From positions 1 to 32,510 of the forward strand of contig WYBG01000503.1 in assembly GCA_011526015.1 (NCBI GenBank): a DNA stretch of 32,510 nt, given 5' to 3'. Source of the stretch: Deltaproteobacteria bacterium (GTDB lineage: Bacteria; Calditrichota; Calditrichia; RBG-13-44-9; J075). Shown piece after piece: positions 24,061-32,510 of this stretch. How positions within the stretch are numbered: position 1 is the first letter of the stretch; every line of letters begins with the position of its first letter. Both the position numbers and the translations under genes were made by a program. The notes below the pieces were generated by a model that saw nothing but the letters and a program-made list of their open reading frames with translations, was not told the origin of the DNA and made no database searches.

Positions 24061-24348
24061 GGATCCTCTTGCCTGATTTTCCGGGTTAGTTCTATAATTT
24101 TGGACTTTTAATGCAACGTGGGGAATAAAAAAATTGTATCGCAACAGAACAGTTGCTAAATTGGCCTGCATTTTCTAATGGGAATCCATCCCTACGGGAA
24201 AAGCCGACGATTCTGCCATGACATGTTAAAATTAACGATTCCTTGTACAAAAGCAATAGTGAATTTGGTCCTGGTATGAAATAGTAAACTCCTCAACACC
24301 GGGGCCAGAAAAAATTTATTGACCAACGAACCCCCAAAGGAGGCATCC

Positions 24349-24828
24349 ATGGAAACCACCATTCAATTCACCCTGAATGGCAAGCCCATGCAGTTGCAGG
24401 TTGATGACAACCGCACGCTGCTGTGGGTGCTGCGCGTAGAGCTGGGCCTCACCGGCGCCAAATACGGCTGCGGGGAAGGCCTGTGCGGCGCCTGCACGGT
24501 GATTGTGGACAGAGAAGCGGAACGTTCCTGTCTGTTGAACATGCGCGACGTGGCTGGAAAAGAGGTTCTAACCATTGAAGGCCTGGCGCAAAACGGCAAG
24601 CTCCATCCCCTGCAGCAGGCCTTTATGGAGCACGACGCCCTGCAATGCGGCTATTGCACCCCGGGAATGATTCTCAACGCCTATGCCCTGCTGTTGAAGA
24701 ATCCCCGCCCCGCTACAGCGGAAATCATCAGCGGGATGGAGGACAATCTGTGCCGCTGCGGAGCGCATCCCCGCATCGTTCAGGCGATCCAAAGCGCAGC
24801 GCAGGTAACGAAAGGAGGATCAAAATGA
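24349..24828 (+). CDS. (2Fe-2S) subunit of xanthine-oxidase-family molybdenum hydroxylase
   Basis: A 159-residue iron-sulphur subunit of the CoxS/IorA type. The plant-ferredoxin-type cluster ligands are C41, C46, C49 and C61 (CGEGLCGAC...C). The second cluster is bound by LQCGYCTPGM and NLCRCGAHPR. It passes electrons from the molybdopterin subunit encoded next. ATG 24349 is supported by AAAGGAGG; the longer frame from 24319 is not used. The stop overlaps the next gene by four bases (ATGA), showing coupled translation and a stoichiometric complex. There is no signal peptide, so it is probably co-exported with the Tat-bearing large subunit. Confidence 0.93.
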   Translation: METTIQFTLNGKPMQLQVDDNRTLLWVLRVELGLTGAKYGCGEGLCGACTVIVDREAERSCLLNMRDVAGKEVLTIEGLAQNGKLHPLQQAFMEHDALQCGYCTPGMILNAYALLLKNPRPATAEIISGMEDNLCRCGAHPRIVQAIQSAAQVTKGGSK

Positions 24829-26996
24829 TGAAAGATGATCAATATTTCGATTCCGGTTTTGAAGAAATCGCCGCCCAATATCCCCTCAGCCGGCGTGATT
24901 TTCTGAAGCGGTTGGGCGGGGGCGTCATCGTTCTATGGCTCGCGCCCACCGGGCTGGTCTCTTCGCTGGAGGCGCAGGAACAGCGAACGATGGGATACCC
25001 CGCGGATTTCAATGCCTACCTGCGCATCGGGGAGGACGGGCGGGTCTCCTGCTTCACCGGCAAGATCGAGATGGGGCAGGGCATCGTGACCTCCCTGGCC
25101 CAGGAGCTTGCCGAAGAGTTAGATGTTCCGCTGGAGGCCATCGATATGGTGATGGGCGACACCGACCTCTGTCCCTGGGATCGCGGAACCTGGGGCTCCC
25201 TCACCACCCGCTTCTTCGGGCCGGCGCTGCGGGCCGCGGGCGCAGAGGCCAAGGCGGTGCTACTGGAACTGGCCGCGGAGCATCTCAGCCTTCCCAAAGA
25301 CCGCCTAACTGCTAAAGATGGAGTGGTGTTTGAGGAAGGGAAGCCCGGCAACCGGGTTACCTACGCGCAGCTTGCCAAAGGGCAGAAAATCGCCCGGCAG
25401 TTAAAGGAAGAGGCGATTGTCAAAAAAGCGGCGGATTTCAAAGTGATCGGCAGGCCGGTAACCCGGCGGGACGCGCTGGAGAAGGTGACCGGCAAGGCGA
25501 AGTATGCCGGAGATATCCAGTTCCCCGGTTTGCTGTATGCGCGCATCCTGCGCCCGCCGGCGCACGGCGCCAAACTGCTCCGGGTGGACACGGCCGCGGC
25601 GCAAGCAATCGAGGGCGTGCAGATCGTTCGCGAAGGCGAGCTTGTGGCGGCGCTGCACCGGGATCCGGAGGCGGCGGAAAATGCCCTGCAGAAAATCAAA
25701 GCGGAATTCGACGTCCCCGCCGCGAACGTCGATGATAAAACCATTTTCGACCATTTGCTGAAGGTCGCGCCGGAAGGCCAGGTTGCGGCGGAGGGCGGCG
25801 ATTTAGCCGCCGGGCAAAAAAGCGCTGCGGAAACCTTCGAATGCACTTACCTGAACAGTTACGTGGCGCACGCGCCGCTGGAACCGCACACCGCCACCGC
25901 GAAAATGGAAGGGGATAAACTCACGGTGTGGGCTTCCACCCAGTCGCCCTTTGGTGCTAAAGACGAGATTGCCCGGGAGTTGGGAATGCCGGCGGAAAAA
26001 GTGCGGGTCATTACCCCCTGGGTCGGCGGCGGCTTCGGCGGAAAGTCGCGCAACCAGCAGGCTATCGAAGCGGCGCGCCTGGCCAAACTCTCCGGCAAGC
26101 CGGTGCAGGTGGCCTGGACCCGGGCGGAAGAGTTTTTCTACGATACCTTCCGGCCCGCCGCCATCGTGAAAATCAGGTCGGGGATTTCCCCCGAAGGGGC
26201 AGGCGGCTCCGGCGGCATCGCTTTTTGGGATTACCGGGTTTATTTCGCCGGCGACCGCGGGGCGCCGCAGTTCTACGACGTCCCCCACCACCGCACCGCG
26301 GTGCACGGATCGAACTGGCGGGGCGCTCCCGGCTCCCATCCCTTTGCCACCGGCCCCTGGCGCGCCCCGGCGAACAACACCAACACCTTTGCGCGGGAGT
26401 CGCAGATCGACATTATGGCTGCAAAGGCGGGGATGGACCCGCTGGAGTTCCGGCTGAAAAACCTGAAGAACGAGCGGGTGCAGGGCGTTCTCAAGGCGGC
26501 CGCGGAGAAATTCGGCTGGCAAGCCGGCAAAGCGCCGGGCGGGCACGGCGCCGGCATTGCCTGCGGCATTGACGCGGGAGCTTATGTCGCGGTCATCGCG
26601 GAGGTGGAGGTCAACAAAAGCAGCGGCGAGGTGCAGGTGAAGCGGGTGGTCGCGGCGCAGGATATGGGGCTGGTGATCAATCCCCAGGGCGCTATAATCC
26701 AGGTGGAAGGCTGCGTGATGATGGGATTAGGCTACGCCCTCAGCGAGGAGATTCGCTTCAAAGGCGGCGAGATTTTGGATTTGAATTTCGATAGCTATGA
26801 AATCCCGCGCTTTTCCTGGCTGCCCAAAATCGAGGTGGTGCTGGTGGACTCGAAAGATCCCGATCCGCAGGGCGGCGGGGAGCCGGCGATCATTTGCATG
26901 GGCGGGGCCATCGCCAACGCTATTTTCGACGCCACCGGGGCGCGGCTGTTCCAACTGCCGATGACGCCGGAGCGGGTCAAAAAGGCAATGATGTAA
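24825..26996 (+). CDS. Molybdopterin-binding subunit of aldehyde/isoquinoline-type oxidoreductase (Tat-exported)
   Basis: A 723-residue large subunit of the IorB/AldOx type. A twin-arginine signal SRRDFLKRLGGGVIVLWLAP (Arg23-Arg24) implies folded export to the periplasm. Molybdenum-cofactor motifs are KIEMGQGIVTSLAQELAEEL, the central WVGGGFGGKSRNQQAIEAA, MGLVINPQGAIIQVEG and the C-terminal GGGEPAI with the expected catalytic Glu. ALEKVTGKAKYAGDI marks the start of the hammerhead-type domain seen in all family members. AGGAGG precedes ATG 24825, inside the preceding gene. Substrate (aldehyde, N-heterocycle or other) cannot be told. No FAD subunit, cytochrome c subunit or cofactor-maturation gene is in the window. 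Confidence 0.93.
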   Translation: MMKDDQYFDSGFEEIAAQYPLSRRDFLKRLGGGVIVLWLAPTGLVSSLEAQEQRTMGYPADFNAYLRIGEDGRVSCFTGKIEMGQGIVTSLAQELAEELDVPLEAIDMVMGDTDLCPWDRGTWGSLTTRFFGPALRAAGAEAKAVLLELAAEHLSLPKDRLTAKDGVVFEEGKPGNRVTYAQLAKGQKIARQLKEEAIVKKAADFKVIGRPVTRRDALEKVTGKAKYAGDIQFPGLLYARILRPPAHGAKLLRVDTAAAQAIEGVQIVREGELVAALHRDPEAAENALQKIKAEFDVPAANVDDKTIFDHLLKVAPEGQVAAEGGDLAAGQKSAAETFECTYLNSYVAHAPLEPHTATAKMEGDKLTVWASTQSPFGAKDEIARELGMPAEKVRVITPWVGGGFGGKSRNQQAIEAARLAKLSGKPVQVAWTRAEEFFYDTFRPAAIVKIRSGISPEGAGGSGGIAFWDYRVYFAGDRGAPQFYDVPHHRTAVHGSNWRGAPGSHPFATGPWRAPANNTNTFARESQIDIMAAKAGMDPLEFRLKNLKNERVQGVLKAAAEKFGWQAGKAPGGHGAGIACGIDAGAYVAVIAEVEVNKSSGEVQVKRVVAAQDMGLVINPQGAIIQVEGCVMMGLGYALSEEIRFKGGEILDLNFDSYEIPRFSWLPKIEVVLVDSKDPDPQGGGEPAIICMGGAIANAIFDATGARLFQLPMTPERVKKAMM

Positions 26997-27301
26997 CCGA
27001 TTGATAAGCCATCTCTGAATCATTGATTTTTTCATACCGGATAGCGGAAACAGGCTGATGGAATTTTCGCTAATCTCACACGGAAGCGGATTAGATATCC
27101 CAATATAATTGCAATCCCGAATGCTTCGGGAATTGGGCTAAAGGCGTGATTCGTATCTATTGAGAATGCCACATTATCACCCATTACCAGAAAGGAGTTC
27201 GCGAGGAACACTAATTTTCATACCCGATAATGCCGGTTATCTTTAGCATACTGGCAGTGTATGTACCCAATCAACAGATTCATCAAAAAAGGAGAATCAT
27301 C
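26997..27301. other. Gap with one hairpin
   Basis: About 305 bp, AT-rich, between the hydroxylase and the next secreted protein. A hairpin at 27116-27130 (CCCGAA, TGC, TTCGGG), extended by flanking CAAT/ATTG with one bulge, is the only clear structure; it lacks a T-tract. The promoter of the following gene is expected here. Confidence 0.5.
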
Positions 27302-28864
27302 ATGCGTAAAGTTTTAATATTGATTCTCGTTATTGGTAGTTTGAGTCTTTCTTTTTCGCAGGTTTTAACTTCCACTGAAGCCGATTCCAGCAAATTATTC
27401 TGGTTATTGCAACCGGAGGATAGTACTGCCATCAAACATGAATATTTAACTTTTACATGGTCGATGCCTGAATATAATGTCGGGCGGCTCTTGAGCTATG
27501 AATTCCGTTGGGGAAAAGTGGGAGTCTGCACCGTGTATGCCCACGTGGGTTTTGATACTATGGCCTATTACCATCCCTACCTGTGTGGGGACGGCCTCTA
27601 CTATTGGAACGTTTATTTCCACGAAGGAGGAAGCATCATTATCAATAACCCTACTGCGGTTCCCAGCAGAAACGGGCCTTTCATTGTTATTGTTGACAGC
27701 AAGCCTGCGGATGTTACCTTCAGCCCGGTAGAAACTGTTAGCCTGGATCGCAGCGGCATTCTCTCGCTGGGATTCATCTCTGATGAAGAGCTTAACACCT
27801 CCATCACCAAAGGAATTGCGGTCATAAATGATATGAATTACCCGCTGACCGCATCCCAAACATATCCGCCATTGACCTATTATACCCTTTCTTTGAACCT
27901 GAATGAGGTTCAACTCCCCGGGGCTGCAATAGCTTCCCTGGAAGTCATGCCCTTTGATCTGGTAGAAAACGCTTCCGATACCCTGAACGCCCGGTTCACC
28001 ATCGCCGCGGTTCAGGCAAATACACCACTCTCGATTCAATCCCCCGATTCTTTATGCAGGTTGGATTTGAAGCCAGAGCAAAATGATATCATTGTACTCT
28101 GGCCGGAGCTAACCGGGTTTCCGGTTACGGAAAAAATTTCGACTTTTTTTAATCCGGCGCCAGAATCGCATTTCTCCAAACCCGGGCAAACTATTTTAGA
28201 ACAGGGGGAGGTCGTTACCCAGGCCAACTCTTCCCTTGGCATGGCAAACTTAAATTTTCTCGAATTTGCGAAAGAGAACCTCCCGCTTTTCTCGTTTCAG
28301 GTAAACAGTCCCATTACCTTACTGACGAAGAAAAATTCGGAACTTAAAAACAGCGCTCTTCGCTGGAAGTATGAAGCAGCAACTGTCAAAGCTCGGTTCG
28401 ATTCAATACTTGGGGGCGGAAACTCCGCGTTTGATGAGCGAAAGATCGGCCTCTACCGCTTTGATCCTCAACACAAGCGCTGGCAGTATCTTGGCGGCGA
28501 AGGAGCCGGAGGTATGTTGGAGACCGGGTCCATGTCACTCGGTACATTGGCGCTGCTTTATAATAACCAGCATGAGATATTGCCCGAAACATACGCCTTA
28601 GCTCAAAACTATCCCAATCCGTTCAACAATGAGACTCATATCGCTTTCGAATTACCGCAGGACAGCCGGGTAAGATTGGAAATTTATAATACATTGGGGC
28701 AGAAGGTTGCCACCATCGTGAATGAACTTAAATCAAAAGGAAGATACAGGGTTACCTGGAACGGTAAGGATGAGAACGGGCGGCCGGTATCCAGCGGATC
28801 ATACTTTTACAGAATTAAAATGGATAATTTTGTGCAAACCCGGCGAATGCTTTTGATCAAGTAG
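27302..28864 (+). CDS. Secreted protein with T9SS-type/FlgD-like C-terminal sorting domain
   Basis: A 520-residue exported protein of unknown function. The signal peptide (MRKVLILILVIGSLSLSFSQ) is followed by an Ig-like stretch (KHEYLTFTWSMPEYNVG ... YYWNVYFHEGG), a central region without a recognised family, a segment resembling a ZU5/autoproteolytic 'FSF-like' beta fold (NITVLWPELTG-type alternation; low certainty), and the C-terminal module ALAQNYPNPFNNETHIAFEL ... NTLGQKVATIVNE ... GRPVSSGSYFYRIKM...RRMLLIK. That module matches the end of the protein at 8568, so both should use the same outer-membrane export route. AAAGGAGAATCATC precedes ATG 27302. Confidence 0.8.
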   Translation: MRKVLILILVIGSLSLSFSQVLTSTEADSSKLFWLLQPEDSTAIKHEYLTFTWSMPEYNVGRLLSYEFRWGKVGVCTVYAHVGFDTMAYYHPYLCGDGLYYWNVYFHEGGSIIINNPTAVPSRNGPFIVIVDSKPADVTFSPVETVSLDRSGILSLGFISDEELNTSITKGIAVINDMNYPLTASQTYPPLTYYTLSLNLNEVQLPGAAIASLEVMPFDLVENASDTLNARFTIAAVQANTPLSIQSPDSLCRLDLKPEQNDIIVLWPELTGFPVTEKISTFFNPAPESHFSKPGQTILEQGEVVTQANSSLGMANLNFLEFAKENLPLFSFQVNSPITLLTKKNSELKNSALRWKYEAATVKARFDSILGGGNSAFDERKIGLYRFDPQHKRWQYLGGEGAGGMLETGSMSLGTLALLYNNQHEILPETYALAQNYPNPFNNETHIAFELPQDSRVRLEIYNTLGQKVATIVNELKSKGRYRVTWNGKDENGRPVSSGSYFYRIKMDNFVQTRRMLLIK

Positions 28865-28971
28865 GGCTTGCTCCGTCAATTTTGAGTTTCTTCGACAGTT
28901 GACCGGCTATCCGTTATATGGACTCAAAAATCACCGAGGTGAACGGGAGCGAATGAGTTCAACAACCGGAA

Positions 28972-29604
28972 TCAGTACTCCCGCCCGAATAAATTATAAA
29001 ACGCCTGCGCAGCTTCCCGGCCCACGTAGCGCCAGTGGTTGGGTTCTCCCACCCCTAACTCCGGCCGGCGGTAGTAAGTCAAAATATAGCCGAAACGGTG
29101 GGCGTTGCCGGCCAGCCAGCGGTATTCCCGGTTATTCCAGTGAACGTTTACCAGGTCCACCGTGGTGCCCAGGTGATGCTCGGAATAGCCGGGGTCGATA
29201 GCCTTGCCGGGGTAGCGCCGCTTGATCCGTTTCTGGTCGTGATAATCCCGGTAGGCGCTGCAAATCGAGAGCTGCGCGCCGGCCTTGCGGGCTTCGTTTT
29301 GCATCATCTCGAAATATTGCAGCGCTTCTCGGTGCAAATAGAGGGTAACCCGCCCGGCGTTGCGGTCGGAACAGGAAGAAAAGCCCACCAGGGGCGTTAA
29401 ATCCGGATCGAAACCTTCTACTACAAAACCGCTTTCCGTCACCAACGGGTAAATGCCGCCCACCGGGAAGCCGAATTTGTCATACAGCAGCGGCTCATCC
29501 CGCTCTCCCCCCCAGCCCCCCTCTCGCGAAGCGCCGGGGTAGGAGGCGCATGAGCTGCAGAAAAGAAACGCTATGGCAATGGAGAGCACGATTTTTTTGA
29601 TCAT
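28972..29604 (-). CDS. VanY-type D-alanyl-D-alanine carboxypeptidase (M15B), lipoprotein
   Basis: A 210-residue zinc peptidase expected to trim peptidoglycan stems. Family motifs are clear: SICSAYRDYHDQKRIKRRY, SEHHLGTTVDL (S-x-H-x-x-G-x-x-x-D zinc site) and EPNHWRYVG (catalytic Glu and third zinc His). The N-terminus is hydrophobic and ends in FCSSC, a probable lipobox, so the enzyme would be membrane-anchored. Start choice is uncertain: ATG 29604 begins exactly at the signal peptide (MIKKIVLSIAIAF); ATG 29628 is 24 nt upstream in the same frame. It is divergent from the Uma2-family gene and convergent with the secreted-protein gene. Confidence 0.9.
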   Translation of the reverse strand: MIKKIVLSIAIAFLFCSSCASYPGASREGGWGGERDEPLLYDKFGFPVGGIYPLVTESGFVVEGFDPDLTPLVGFSSCSDRNAGRVTLYLHREALQYFEMMQNEARKAGAQLSICSAYRDYHDQKRIKRRYPGKAIDPGYSEHHLGTTVDLVNVHWNNREYRWLAGNAHRFGYILTYYRRPELGVGEPNHWRYVGREAAQAFYNLFGREY

Positions 29605-29659
29605 CACCTGATTCTGACCCGGGCGCATGTCAGATTGCACGGCATTCAGAGTGTTGAAG

Positions 29660-29683
29660 TGCACCCCGGAACGCCGGGGTGCA
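29660..29683. repeat. 10-bp perfect hairpin in a divergent intergenic region
   Basis: TGCACCCCGG (29660-29669) and CCGGGGTGCA (29674-29683) pair around AACG, and the stem continues with AAGT/ACTT after a bulge. It lies between the VanY-type and Uma2-type genes. It may be an operator or a dispersed repeat. A second small hairpin, TGCCC-CTC-GGGCA followed by GTTTTT, is at about 29709-29726. Confidence 0.6.
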
Positions 29684-29811
29684 ACTTGACATACGCCCTT
29701 CTGAACTTGCCCCTCGGGCAGTTTTTCCTATTTGCGAACCTGCGGCCAATTTGTTATTTTGCCGCCGGGTTATCGAGAAAAGGCGACCGGCATAGCAGAA
29801 GGTATAAAAAA

Positions 29812-30309
29812 ATGGATTCTAAATTTTTGCACGCGGATGAATTAGGCATCCGCTTAGAAATGGTCGGGGGACTGCCCATTTGGGAACCGCACCCGGTTTA
29901 TAAACATCAAAAGGCGGTTGATCGAATTCGCGCCACTATCGAAAAAGCCAAACCCGCTAAAGGGGCCGGGAAAGACAGGTGCGCCTGCATCCATGTTTCC
30001 GACGTGTACATCAGCTTTCCCGACGGCTCCATAAAGCGGCCGGATATTGCAATATTTTGCCAGGAACCGGCGGAGGAAGAAGAAGCGATCACCCTGGTTC
30101 CGGAAGCGGTCATCGAAGTAATCAGCAAGGGCTACGAAGCCAAAGACCTGGAGATCGGGCCGCATTTTTACCTCTCCCAGGGGGTAAAGGACGTGGTGGT
30201 GTTCGATCCCTACACCCTGTTAGTATTGCACGTGCGCCGGGATGGCGTTACCCGCCAGGCGTCGCCGGTGGATATCGTGCTGGAGTGCGGGTGCAAGTGC
30301 GTGGTATGA
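29812..30309 (+). CDS. Uma2 family (DUF820) restriction-endonuclease-fold protein
   Basis: A 165-residue protein of the Uma2/DUF820 family, which has a PD-(D/E)xK nuclease fold and unknown biological role. VYISFPDGSIKRPDIAIF carries the central Asp, and EAVIEVISKGYEAKDLEIG carries the E-x-x-x-K region, followed by HFYLSQGVKDVVVFDP (usual GVxxxxVVDP strand). ATG 29812 is preceded by AAGGTATAAAAAA, a modest ribosome binding site; the frame upstream to 29635 crosses the hairpin region and is not used. Such genes are often mobile and multi-copy in cyanobacteria and related soil or sediment bacteria. It ends convergently with the E1 gene. Confidence 0.85.
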   Translation: MDSKFLHADELGIRLEMVGGLPIWEPHPVYKHQKAVDRIRATIEKAKPAKGAGKDRCACIHVSDVYISFPDGSIKRPDIAIFCQEPAEEEEAITLVPEAVIEVISKGYEAKDLEIGPHFYLSQGVKDVVVFDPYTLLVLHVRRDGVTRQASPVDIVLECGCKCVV

Positions 30310-30313
30310 ATTT

Positions 30314-30330
30314 AACCCTCCGGGAGGGTT
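30314..30330. terminator. Short palindrome between convergent genes
   Basis: AACCCTCC, one G, GGAGGGTT: a 17-bp palindrome 5 bp after the Uma2 stop and 15 bp from the E1 stop. Its position between convergent genes suits a bidirectional terminator, though a T-tract is missing. Confidence 0.5.
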
Positions 30331-30344
30331 ACCCGGCAATCACT

Positions 30345-32510
30345 TCATCTATAAAACAGCGGATACTTTCCCGGGTTTACCTCGTGCATCAAATCATACA
30401 CCGTCTCGAAAATGGATTCCGCGTTGGGATTGGAGAAGTAATCCCCGTCGGAGCCGTAGGGCGGGCGGTGGGCTTCCCCGGTGAGGGTGCGCGGTTCGGA
30501 ATCCAGCCAGCGGTAGCCGCCCTGCTTCTCGATCACTTCTTGCAGCATGTAGGCGGTTGCGCCCCCGGGCACGTCTTCATCCACGAACACGATGCGGTTG
30601 GTCTTTTGCAAAGATTTGCCGATCACCCCGGGAAGATCGAAGGGCAGCAAGGTCTGCACGTCGATCACCTCCGCCTCGATGCCCACCTGGCGGAGCAGCT
30701 CCGCCGCTTCCAACACAATCCGGCAGCAGGAACCGTAGGTCGCCACGGTCACGTCGCCGCCGGGGCGGAGGATTTCCGGCGCGCCCAGGGGCAGGGTGAT
30801 TTCCCCGATGTTATCCGGCAGCCGCTCCTTAAGGCGGTAGCCGTTCAGCACCTCTACGATAATGGCCGGCTCATCGGATTGCAGCATGGTGTTGTAGAAA
30901 GCGGCGGCGCGGGTCATATCCCGGGGCACCAGCAGGTACACTCCCCGCACCGAGTTGATGATGCCGGCCATCAGCGAGCCGGCGTGCCAAATGCCCTCCA
31001 AACGATGCCCGCGGGTGCGCACGATCAGGGGCGCTTTTTGCCCGCCTTTGGTGCGCCACAACAGGGTGGCGAGGTCGTCGGCGATGATTTGCAGGGCGTA
31101 GAGCAGGTAATCGAGGTACTGGATTTCCGCAATCGGGCGCAGCCCGCGCATGGCCATGCCAATGGCCTGCCCCACGATGGTACACTCCCGGATGCCGGTG
31201 TCCGAGACCCGCAATTCCCCGTATTTCTCCTGCAACCCTTTGAAGCCCTGGTTCACGTCGCCCAATTTGCCCACGTCTTCCCCAAAGGCGATCACCCGGG
31301 GATCCCGCGCCAGGATGGCGTCGAAACAGGCGTTCAGAATGTTGAACCCATATACTAAGGGGGAATTTTCCGAATAGACCGGTTTCACCTCCTTGACGTG
31401 GAGGGTGGATTCCACGCTGCGGCTGTGCATGTGGGAGTTATGGCGGTCGTAATTCACCCCTGCCTGCTCCTTGCGCCATTGGATCAGTTTACGCCGCGCC
31501 GGGGTATCTTCGTTTCTAACGGTTAGCAGGGCCCGTTGGATGGCAACCATAATGTCCCGCCGGATGGGGTGGTGAACATGCTGCAACCGTTGGATAATCT
31601 GCTGCAATCTCTCGGCCTGCGGGGAGTTGGCGGCCATCTCCGCAATCATTCCCGCGACCGCTCCCCGCTCCTGCCGGATCGGTTCCTGGAAAGCCTCCCA
31701 GGACTGGTCGCGAATGCGTTCCACAGCGTGCAATTCTTCCTCTTCCATTTGATCCAGCTCCGGCGCGGTAACAATCTTCTCCGCAATCATCCATTCGCGC
31801 ATTTTGCGGATGCAGTCGTGCTCGTGCTCCCATTGCAACCGCTCCGGCGATTTGTAACGCTCGTGGCTGCCGGAAGTGGAATGCCCCTGGGGCTGGGTAA
31901 TCTCGGTGACGTGAATGATGGCGGGGATATGCTCCCGGCGGGCAATTTCCGCAGCGTGTTGGAAAGTATCCACCAATGCGGGATAATCCCATCCTTTGAC
32001 GATGTAAATATCAAATCCTTCCTTCGATCCCCGCTCGCGCTGGAATCCTTTCAGCACTTCGGAGAGATTTCCCCGGGTAATCTGGTATTCGTTGGGCACG
32101 GAGATGCCGTAATCGTCGTCCCAAATAGCCAGCACCGCCGGCGCCCGGAGCACCCCGATAGCGTTCACCGCCTCCCAGAACATCCCCTCGGCGCAACTGG
32201 CGTTGCCGATGGTTCCGAAAGCGACCTCGTGGCCGTTGCGGGAGAATTGGGTGAAATGTTTCAACCCCTCTAACTCCCGGTATAATTTGGAGGCGTAAGC
32301 CAGCCCGACCAACCGGGGCATTTGCGAGCCGGTGGGGGAAATATCTGCGGAGGAGTTATAGGTTTCCGTCAGGTTTTTCCAGGAGCCGTCGGGGTTGAGG
32401 CTGCGGGTGGCGAAGTGGCAGTTCATGGCCCGCCCGCCGGTCGCCGGCTCCGCTTCCACGTCTGCGTGGGCGTAAAGCTGGGCGAAAAATTCCGGGAGGG
32501 TATGCACGCC
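30345..32510 (-). CDS. Fused alpha/beta E1 component of 2-oxoacid dehydrogenase (5' end outside window)
   Basis: At least 720 residues; the true start lies beyond the right edge. The alpha part has the thiamine-diphosphate region TIGNASCAEGMFWEAVNAIG followed by WDDDYGISVPN, and QPQGHSTSGSHERYKSPE, typical of branched-chain or pyruvate dehydrogenase E1-alpha. The beta part starts near LVYGFNILNACFDAILARDP, with VIAFGEDVGKLGDVNQGFKG, ECTIVGQAIGMAMRGLRPIAEIQYLDY and VDEDVPGGATAYMLQEVIEK. Alpha and beta in one chain is the arrangement common in Bacteroidetes. It would decarboxylate a 2-oxoacid and acylate the lipoyl E2; no E2 or E3 gene is visible. The first Met at 32507 is probably internal. 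Confidence 0.93.
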   Translation of the reverse strand, partial: GVHTLPEFFAQLYAHADVEAEPATGGRAMNCHFATRSLNPDGSWKNLTETYNSSADISPTGSQMPRLVGLAYASKLYRELEGLKHFTQFSRNGHEVAFGTIGNASCAEGMFWEAVNAIGVLRAPAVLAIWDDDYGISVPNEYQITRGNLSEVLKGFQRERGSKEGFDIYIVKGWDYPALVDTFQHAAEIARREHIPAIIHVTEITQPQGHSTSGSHERYKSPERLQWEHEHDCIRKMREWMIAEKIVTAPELDQMEEEELHAVERIRDQSWEAFQEPIRQERGAVAGMIAEMAANSPQAERLQQIIQRLQHVHHPIRRDIMVAIQRALLTVRNEDTPARRKLIQWRKEQAGVNYDRHNSHMHSRSVESTLHVKEVKPVYSENSPLVYGFNILNACFDAILARDPRVIAFGEDVGKLGDVNQGFKGLQEKYGELRVSDTGIRECTIVGQAIGMAMRGLRPIAEIQYLDYLLYALQIIADDLATLLWRTKGGQKAPLIVRTRGHRLEGIWHAGSLMAGIINSVRGVYLLVPRDMTRAAAFYNTMLQSDEPAIIVEVLNGYRLKERLPDNIGEITLPLGAPEILRPGGDVTVATYGSCCRIVLEAAELLRQVGIEAEVIDVQTLLPFDLPGVIGKSLQKTNRIVFVDEDVPGGATAYMLQEVIEKQGGYRWLDSEPRTLTGEAHRPPYGSDGDYFSNPNAESIFETVYDLMHEVNPGKYPLFYR

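Noticed and set aside
24061-24348. Sigma-54 promoter between the activator and hydroxylase genes
   Set aside because: No GG-N10-GC match with good flanks was found by eye; TGGTCCTGGTATG near 24271 lacks the -12 GC.

Overview
The window looks like a chromosomal stretch from a GC-moderate, Gram-negative-type bacterium of the FCB/Calditrichota/KSB1 kind. This is an inference. It rests on two secreted proteins ending in a 'YPNPFN' plus FlgD-like C-terminal sorting domain, many lipobox proteins, strong AGGAGG-type ribosome binding sites, an E1 dehydrogenase with alpha and beta parts fused as in Bacteroidetes, and a Ser/Thr kinase-TolB-TPR protein. No tRNA, rRNA, CRISPR array or replication origin was seen.

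Layout. 1-1083: AT-rich accessory edge with the start of an IS1634-like transposase, a probably IS-truncated ORF, and a tightly coupled aspartic-protease-like/partner pair. 1279-8223 (all minus): RecQ helicase, a DUF3298-type lipoprotein, a cyclophilin lipoprotein and a copper-type P1B ATPase. 8292-8570: a nested palindromic element. 8568-13132 (minus): a very large beta-propeller/P-domain secreted protein and a DUF3365-type haem lipoprotein. 13341-18866: a mobile-repeat region with a frameshifted RAYT transposase, a Ser/Thr kinase, a 224-bp palindromic element, an NmrA-type oxidoreductase, an intact second RAYT and a REP array reaching into the 3' end of a GNAT gene. 19359-21433 (minus): three small lipoproteins. 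21749-22425: a VapBC-like toxin-antitoxin pair. 22546-26996: a sigma-54 type activator divergent from a two-subunit, Tat-exported molybdenum hydroxylase. 27302-32510: a second sorting-domain protein, a VanY-type peptidase, a Uma2-family nuclease and the E1 dehydrogenase cut by the right edge.

The most notable system is the RAYT/REP set. A 73-bp palindromic unit, GTAG...CTAC with 18-bp arms, occurs four times. It lies inside the coding sequence of both RAYT genes, in frame inside the catalytic domain of the Ser/Thr kinase (adding about 53 residues between the hinge region and the HRD loop), and between RAYT2 and a GNAT gene whose C-terminal tail is encoded by the repeat module. All three protein-coding copies are read in the same frame, giving related peptides of the form GAKHSGQ...DDVAGNASPL. 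This resembles the protein-embedded palindromic elements of Rickettsia, but here the likely mobilising transposase is adjacent. Two further large palindromes, at 8292-8517 and 16673-16896, are different in sequence.
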